Positions 18,230-18,479 of a stretch of DNA of 18,479 nucleotides are shown here, piece after piece (position 1 is the stretch's first letter; the number at the start of each line of letters is the position of its first letter). A program made the translations under genes and the position numbers. The DNA lies in NCBI GenBank assembly GCA_002361595.1, contig DETJ01000050.1, positions 1 to 18,479 of the forward strand, read 5' to 3'. Below the pieces are notes generated by a model. It worked only from the letters and a program-made list of their open reading frames with translations, was not told the DNA's origin and did no database searches. The DNA is from Patescibacteria group bacterium UBA3291 (GTDB lineage Bacteria; Patescibacteriota; Gracilibacteria; Absconditabacterales; Absconditicoccaceae).

Positions 18230-18479
18230 ATGAATGTTCCATCAATTGTCGCTCCGTGATGATCACATCAAAAAGCTGTAGTAGCTTCTGCATACGGAGC
18301 AGAAGAAGTATATCTATGAGTACCTTTTACATCTCTGAGAATGAGACAGAATAAACTCTATAATTTTGATGATCTCAAAGATACAATTAATCAATTACAC
18401 GCACAGTGAACTAAAGCATTCCTTACAATGAACATATTTCCAAGAAATAAAGACATTCAGATTTTTGAATCTATTACAG
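18230..18479 (+). CDS. Peptidase U32 family protein, N-terminal 83 residues (cut by window edge)
   Basis: The first part of a U32-family protein (collagenase-like PrtC/YhbU/TrhP group): MNVPSIVAPGGSHQKAVVAS corresponds to the family's ELLAPAGNxEKLKAA, AYGAEEVYLGVPFTSLR to AYGADAVYLGG..FSLR, and NFDDLKDTINQLHAQGTKAF with TMNIFPRNKD to the next helix-strand. Glycines in the first two motifs are TGA codons. Members act in tRNA hydroxylation, ubiquinone synthesis or proteolysis; the part present does not choose between them. An in-frame GTG two codons upstream is a possible alternative start. Confidence 0.92.

Overview
The window comes from an AT-rich bacterium that does not use the standard genetic code. 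Almost every gene is cut up by TGA if read conventionally. It becomes a single long frame when TGA is read as glycine (translation table 25), and the TGA codons fall on invariant glycines: GQDPYHG and AHGL of uracil-DNA glycosylase, the KGAQP segment of ribosomal protein S16, GRIPT of HrcA, both glycines of the Nudix box, and DLGAGDG of a methyltransferase. This points to the Candidate Phyla Radiation lineages Absconditabacteria (SR1) or Gracilibacteria (BD1-5/GN02). A second signal is that CGA and CGG codons repeatedly fall where protein families have tryptophan, and the only CGN-reading tRNA here has anticodon GCG rather than ACG. Together these suggest the Absconditabacterales subgroup in which CGA/CGG have been proposed to mean Trp. 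All coding calls below use TGA = Gly and stops TAA/TAG. CGA/CGG identity is discussed as Arg or Trp.

Layout. Positions 1-2518 are all minus strand: the start of ung (cut by the window edge), a PAP2 phosphatase, a small two-helix membrane protein, rpsP, rpmG, tRNA-Met(CAT) and tRNA-Ser(GCT), the last with a clear promoter. Positions 2640-8072 are plus strand. They hold a 200-residue unknown protein, a 1004-residue protein with a coiled coil, ten perfect-length 9-residue repeats and two predicted membrane helices, a small lipoprotein-like helical protein, a membrane-anchored coiled-coil protein, and a SAM methyltransferase. Several of these units end in an intrinsic terminator, with the next promoter sitting on or just after it. 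Positions 8113-8991 are minus strand: a coiled-coil/beta protein of a family common in CPR genomes, and tRNA-Arg(GCG).

Positions 9135-18479 are plus strand: a membrane protein with an acidic tail, hrcA with an unknown helical protein where grpE often lies, and a Nudix hydrolase. Then comes a tightly spaced run: a membrane-anchored protein, a 617-residue surface protein with fibronectin-like and cysteine-rich segments, a 995-residue valyl-tRNA-synthetase relative, and a lipoprotein. Last is the start of a peptidase U32 family protein, cut by the window edge.

The two most notable points are (1) evidence for a doubly altered code, UGA = Gly plus CGA/CGG = Trp, and (2) a full-length class I synthetase relative whose HIGH and KMSKS signatures, and most of whose editing-site residues, appear lost. 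It lies among exported proteins in what looks like one transcription unit. No intergenic stretch longer than about 300 bases lacks a gene once the altered code and the tRNAs are counted. I see no CRISPR array, insertion sequence or phage hallmark gene.
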